This document shows, piece after piece, positions 62,207-64,000 of a stretch of DNA of 64,000 bases; within the stretch, counting starts at the first letter, position 1, and the number at the start of each line of letters is the position of its first letter. The position numbers were made by a program, and so were the translations under genes. The notes under the pieces were generated by a model, which saw nothing but the letters and a program-made list of their open reading frames with translations, was not told the origin of the DNA and did not search any database. This stretch comes from Mesorhizobium sp. AR07 (GTDB lineage: Bacteria; Pseudomonadota; Alphaproteobacteria; Rhizobiales; Rhizobiaceae). The stretch is taken from contig NZ_CP080525.1 of assembly GCF_024746815.1 (NCBI RefSeq), forward strand, positions 372,001-436,000. Reading direction: 5' to 3'.

Positions 62207-63304
62207 CTAGGTCATTTTTTGCATAAACCGGCTTACGGCTTTCAGCAGCAGCGTAACGAACACGATGATTATAACGAGATAGACCTCAGCCACCATTGTG
62301 GCATAGCCCACGTTCGAGCGGTCTCGATACTCGCGGTAGATAAAGCTAGAAATGGTGTCGGTCGCGCCACCCGGGCCGCCCGCAGTCACATTGATGACGA
62401 TGTCGGCGAGCTTCAATTCGAATATGATTCTGAGCACGATAGCTGTCACGCTCACCGGCAGCATCAAAGGAAAAGTGACCTCCCAAAACGATTGCCAGCG
62501 ATTGGCGCCGTCGACCTTTGCAGCTTCCTTCAAGTCGGTCGGCAGGGCCTGCAGTCCGGCGAGCAGCATGGTCAAGATGAACGGAATCCATACCCAGCTG
62601 TCCATCACAATGATGCTCGTCCTGGCGATCCAGGGCGACGTGAAAAAGGCCGGGTTTTCCCAACCGACATATCGGGCGAACGTCGCCGCGGGGCCGAAAC
62701 GGTTCTCCATGATCGACTTGCCGATCATCCAACTGACCGCGACCGGGCTCAACATGAAGGGCATGAGGAAAGCGATGCGGAAGAACTTCCGAGCGCGAAT
62801 ATCGGCGTTGAGAAGCAGGGCCAGTGCGAAGGCGATCGCATATTGGGCGATAACGGTTAGTACATAGAACACCATATTGCCGAGCGCATTCCAGAAATAA
62901 GAGTCGCTCAGCAGAGTCCGCAGATTGTCGAGGCCGTTGAAGTGGTGGCCCGACTGCGCGTTCAGGTTCCAGTCGGTAAGGGCGATATAGATCCCAAATA
63001 CGGTCGGGAAGATCACCATCGCCGCGGTGAATAGCAGAGCTGGCAGCAGGAATAGCGTCTGCTGGCCGATCTCGCCGCGCGCCAGAATCTGACTCGCCGC
63101 GAGCGCGATGCCCCACAGCAAGAACATATACAAAACCGGCCGCCAGTTCACAAAGCCGATATTGAGTACGCCAGCAGAATCGAGAACCTCCAACGCCGTC
63201 ATGGCGACCAGAAGCAGGGACGCCAGCCGGAACATCCACCGGCCGAGGGAAACCCATCCCTCCGCGAGTTCCTCGTGCGCCGATTCCAGCTTGCCCCCGG
63301 TCAC
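62207..63304 (-). CDS. Carbohydrate ABC transporter permease (MalF/UgpA-like)
   Basis: The 365-residue CUT1 permease has two additional N-terminal helices (about residues 22-90) before the usual six, as in MalF-type subunits, and the EAA loop LKEAAKVDGANRWQSFWEVTFPLMLPVSVTAI. The start is GTG at 63304. It stands between the binding-protein gene and the second permease. Confidence 0.92.
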   Translation of the reverse strand: MTGGKLESAHEELAEGWVSLGRWMFRLASLLLVAMTALEVLDSAGVLNIGFVNWRPVLYMFLLWGIALAASQILARGEIGQQTLFLLPALLFTAAMVIFPTVFGIYIALTDWNLNAQSGHHFNGLDNLRTLLSDSYFWNALGNMVFYVLTVIAQYAIAFALALLLNADIRARKFFRIAFLMPFMLSPVAVSWMIGKSIMENRFGPAATFARYVGWENPAFFTSPWIARTSIIVMDSWVWIPFILTMLLAGLQALPTDLKEAAKVDGANRWQSFWEVTFPLMLPVSVTAIVLRIIFELKLADIVINVTAGGPGGATDTISSFIYREYRDRSNVGYATMVAEVYLVIIIVFVTLLLKAVSRFMQKMT

Positions 63305-63438
63305 TGATTCTTCCCGTCTGCCTCAACGATCATATGGTCTGCAAACACAGCCCTCTCACGCTCCTACACCCCGTCCGCAGCGACGTTCAATATGCAGCGG
63401 ACGGGCCATCTTGAGGGTCGGATTATCTGCCGAGGGGC

Positions 63439-64000
63439 CTATAGGCCCATCGCGATCCTGTAGTATTTGACCTGCTGCTCTCGGCCGAGCTTGTCTGTCA
63501 GCTTTTCCCAGGCCGCCGCGATGTTGTCGGCCCCTTGCTGGGCTGTTTCCTTGCCGGCGAAGACTTTCGTCAACTCGTCTTCCGCGACGCTGTAATACTG
63601 GAAGATGCCCGGAATGCGCGGCTCGATCGCCGAATTGGGGTGGTTGTAGGAGGTTGACTGCGACTTCATGTAAGATGTGATGTATTTGCGATCGTATCCA
63701 GCCGCCACCCATTCGTCCATGTTGGTGTGGCTCTTGCGGTAAGGCTGGAAGCCAGAGGGGTAGGCGGCCGTCCACAGCGACAGGTCCTTGCCGCCGAGGT
63801 GCGCGGCGGCGCTCCAAGCGGCCTTGTGCCTTTTGGGGTCGCTATCGACACGCGCCATCACATAAATGCCCCAGCCAAGATAGGCCATATTCGGCGCCTG
63901 GTTGGGACCGCTGGCGAGTTTCTCCCATTGCTTCGTCTTGATGTTGTAGACGTCATCGGAGCTAGGCAGGATGTCGAAGTCGAGGGCGTCACCGATGACC
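63439..64000 (-). CDS. Sugar ABC transporter substrate-binding protein, C-terminal part (start beyond window)
   Basis: The minus-strand frame is open to the window edge and encodes 186 residues: DALDFDILPSSDDVYNIKTKQWEKLASGPNQAPN, then YLGWGIYVMARVDSDPKRHKAAWSAAAHLGG, FQPYRKSHTNMDEWVAAGYDRKYITSYMKS and a C-terminal IAAAWEKLTDKLGREQQVKYYRIAMGL. This matches family-1 sugar-binding proteins. It is the first visible gene of the minus-strand transporter set. The 134-base gap to the next gene has no clear hairpin. An ATPase gene is not in the window. Confidence 0.88.
   Translation of the reverse strand, partial: VIGDALDFDILPSSDDVYNIKTKQWEKLASGPNQAPNMAYLGWGIYVMARVDSDPKRHKAAWSAAAHLGGKDLSLWTAAYPSGFQPYRKSHTNMDEWVAAGYDRKYITSYMKSQSTSYNHPNSAIEPRIPGIFQYYSVAEDELTKVFAGKETAQQGADNIAAAWEKLTDKLGREQQVKYYRIAMGL

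Overview
The window is a GC-rich alphaproteobacterial chromosome segment that reads like a Mesorhizobium-type member of the Hyphomicrobiales. The supporting signs are a membrane pyrophosphatase, a ubiquinol-cytochrome c chaperone, type-2 ArgC, heme A synthase, the linked blocks yceD-plsX-fabH-ihfA-merR and argC/speB ... rpsI-rplM ... metZ, and rhizobial interspersed palindromic repeats. The genus assignment is an inference from gene content and protein style; there is no 16S rRNA gene here.

Layout. 0-8.9 kb is mostly housekeeping: the hppA 3' end, a BamE-like lipoprotein, a cytochrome bc1 chaperone, yceD (DUF177), plsX, fabH, ihfA, a MerR regulator, then small envelope and secreted proteins (including a histidine-rich one), an XRE regulator and a YbaK deacylase. 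A tRNA-Pro(GGG) at 9.0 kb is followed by about 3 kb of small, poorly known genes, the most island-like part of the window: a GLG1-type Cys-rich peptide, a lipoprotein, an FkbM methyltransferase with an extra N-terminal domain, and a DUF4031 protein. 12.3-19.5 kb is a compact exopolysaccharide cluster (Wzy-like polymerase, priming sugar transferase, glycosyltransferase, Wza-like exporter, Wzc-like co-polymerase with a degenerate nucleotide-binding motif). 19.5-26.5 kb is a PotABCD-type ABC importer operon with an Asp/Glu/hydantoin racemase and a GNAT protein, facing a GntR/FCD regulator across two palindromic operator candidates.

26.5-33.6 kb holds a CelD-type acetyltransferase, a polysaccharide deacetylase, ctaA, argC, speB and an APH(6)-like kinase pseudogene with both a frameshift and a nonsense codon. 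33.7-39.6 kb (acyltransferase, phosphodiesterase, MFS pump, aldo/keto reductase, LysR) looks like a lineage-specific block between speB and rpsI. 39.9-52.4 kb has rplM-rpsI, two methyltransferase/thioesterase genes, a tight echA-VOC-ATPase-GNAT-CoA-binding operon, metZ, a cupin, a cytochrome P450 and an FAD oxidase. 52.8-58.3 kb is the proteostasis block clpP-clpX-lon-HU. 58.4 kb to the end is a carbohydrate locus: aldose dehydrogenase-like AKR, HxlB-like SIS isomerase, creatininase-family hydrolase, and a converging sugar ABC transporter with a small membrane protein; it may encode an uncharacterised sugar or cyclitol route.

Mobile or repeated DNA is limited to short palindromic elements, including two exact inverted 68-bp copies near 39.6 and 47.8 kb. 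I found no insertion sequence, integrase, prophage or CRISPR array. Coordinates of coding features include the stop codon.
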